From: Oryzias latipes
Taxonomy: Eukaryota > Chordata > Actinopteri > Beloniformes > Adrianichthyidae
Assembly: GCF_002234675.1 (NCBI RefSeq)
Contig: NC_019866.2
Span: 15,095,261 to 15,159,260, forward strand
Reading direction: 5' to 3'
Length of the DNA stretch: 64,000 bases
Numbering within the stretch: the first letter of the stretch is position 1; each line of letters begins with the position of its first letter. Positions 63,339 through 64,000 of the stretch are shown here, piece by piece. The position numbers and the translations under genes were made by a program. The notes below the pieces were generated by a model. It searched no databases and had not been told where the DNA came from. It worked only from the letters and a program-made list of their open reading frames with translations.

Positions 63339-64000
63339 TTAAAAAAGTAAAACAAATGATTAATCACTTATTGAAAATTGTTAAATTGATTGACTTTTGA
63401 TGATATTACTTCACTAGCTCCTAAAATTGATAAAATGATTCAAAAATCTTTCCTAATGTAGCATAATTTTGCACATGTTTTTAACTTTTGATACTTGATG
63501 AAATTTTGCTATGATAACTCCTGAAACAGTGTTGTGTCTATTTTACTGGTATAGTATTATGTTTTAAAGCATATGAATGACTTTTAAAAGTAACATAATT
63601 TGCATATATTTCAGATGCTGCATTTGCCATGTTGATTTCTAAAGTTATTTTTGACGTAGTACTTAAGTAATTTCATCTTTGGCACGTGCTTTATTGATAC
63701 CTTATGATTATTAATTCTGTCTGATAAAACCTAGGAACCGGATATTGATAAATCATGTAATAAAATGGTTATAGTATAACGGGGTGGGATTATATAAGTT
63801 CGCTTCTTTCCACTCCCTTTCAAGCAATTTTTATTAATTATGTCTAATTATCCTAAGTTTGATTAGTTACTGTATGAATGTATAACTGATGATTATATTG
63901 CTCTTGTGTGTATTACTCCTATTTGATTGCTTGAAATAAACCATTTCAAATCAAATCAAATCAATTTAAATCTGCACTCGTATGTTTCATAGTATTTACA

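Larger units (their letters stand above)
62130..63962 (+). mobile_element. ORF1-only ('half-L1') retroposon, intact ORF1
   Basis: A 5' leader of about 107 bp, a complete ORF1, no ORF2, then about 1 kb of 3' sequence ending in repeated AAATC. AATTTA flanks it on both sides (62124-62129 and 63963-63968), and the interrupted terminal repeat proves the insertion. It would depend on another LINE's reverse transcriptase. Confidence 0.85.

Overview
The window is teleost nuclear DNA carrying part of an immunoglobulin heavy-chain (IGH) locus. The exon organisation (IgM and IgD constant exons, no IgT exon seen), the interspersed and duplicated C-mu/C-delta exons and the repeat content fit medaka (Oryzias latipes or a close relative), whose IGH region is known to consist of several duplicated and recombined zones. 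The species call is an inference.

Layout. 1-12 kb is the left flank. It holds three broken VH segments and one apparently complete VH gene (7193-7620, perfect 23-RSS), all on the + strand, among old repeats (Ty3/gypsy RT piece, pogo/Tigger, L2-like LINE, tRNA-SINEs, an L1 ORF1 relic). 12.8-26.7 kb is the IGH constant/J cluster, read on the - strand from right to left: eight JH segments (26.7-24.5 kb), C-mu-1 (24.2-23.9 kb), a C-delta-1 to delta-5 block (22.9-21.05 kb), then C-mu-2, C-mu-3, C-mu-4 with secretory tail and the mu membrane exons (20.1-17.3 kb), then a second delta-1 to delta-6 set with membrane exons (16.1-12.8 kb). The delta block between C-mu-1 and C-mu-2 is a near-identical copy of the downstream one. 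The downstream copy has a 20-bp tandem duplication that frameshifts delta-3 and a pogo-type MITE in an intron. All constant-domain exons are phase 1-1, so many hybrid splice forms would stay in frame.

26.7-64 kb is a nest of transposable elements and contains no D or V segment that I can see. An old L1-type LINE (- strand) is recognisable in pieces between about 58.7 and 37.6 kb. It is interrupted by a TAA-flanked MITE (57.1-58.2 kb), a Harbinger-type element (55.0-56.4 kb), a younger 8.8-kb L1 with an 11-bp target-site duplication (45.3-54.1 kb) and a complete 6991-bp Merlin DNA transposon with an 8-bp duplication (37921-44911). Next to the old LINE sits a 9.9-kb endogenous retrovirus (27684-37553, - strand, 5-bp TSD). 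The right end (58.7-64 kb) has a second, broken Merlin-like terminus with a relic of the same cargo gene, a Tc1 relic, and two copies of an ORF1-only ('half-L1') retroposon, one with an intact 244-aa ORF1.

The most striking object is the Merlin transposon. Splicing by eye gives two complete genes in head-to-head orientation: a 319-aa DDE transposase (4 exons, - strand) and a 291-aa CCDC106-like coiled-coil nuclear protein (4 exons, + strand). They share a 355-bp promoter with a perfect NRF1-type palindrome. Terminal inverted repeats of about 0.97 kb each contain four 102-bp tandem units. A degenerate copy of the same cargo exon next to another Merlin-like terminus at 58.7-59.9 kb suggests that the two-gene arrangement is a property of the family.
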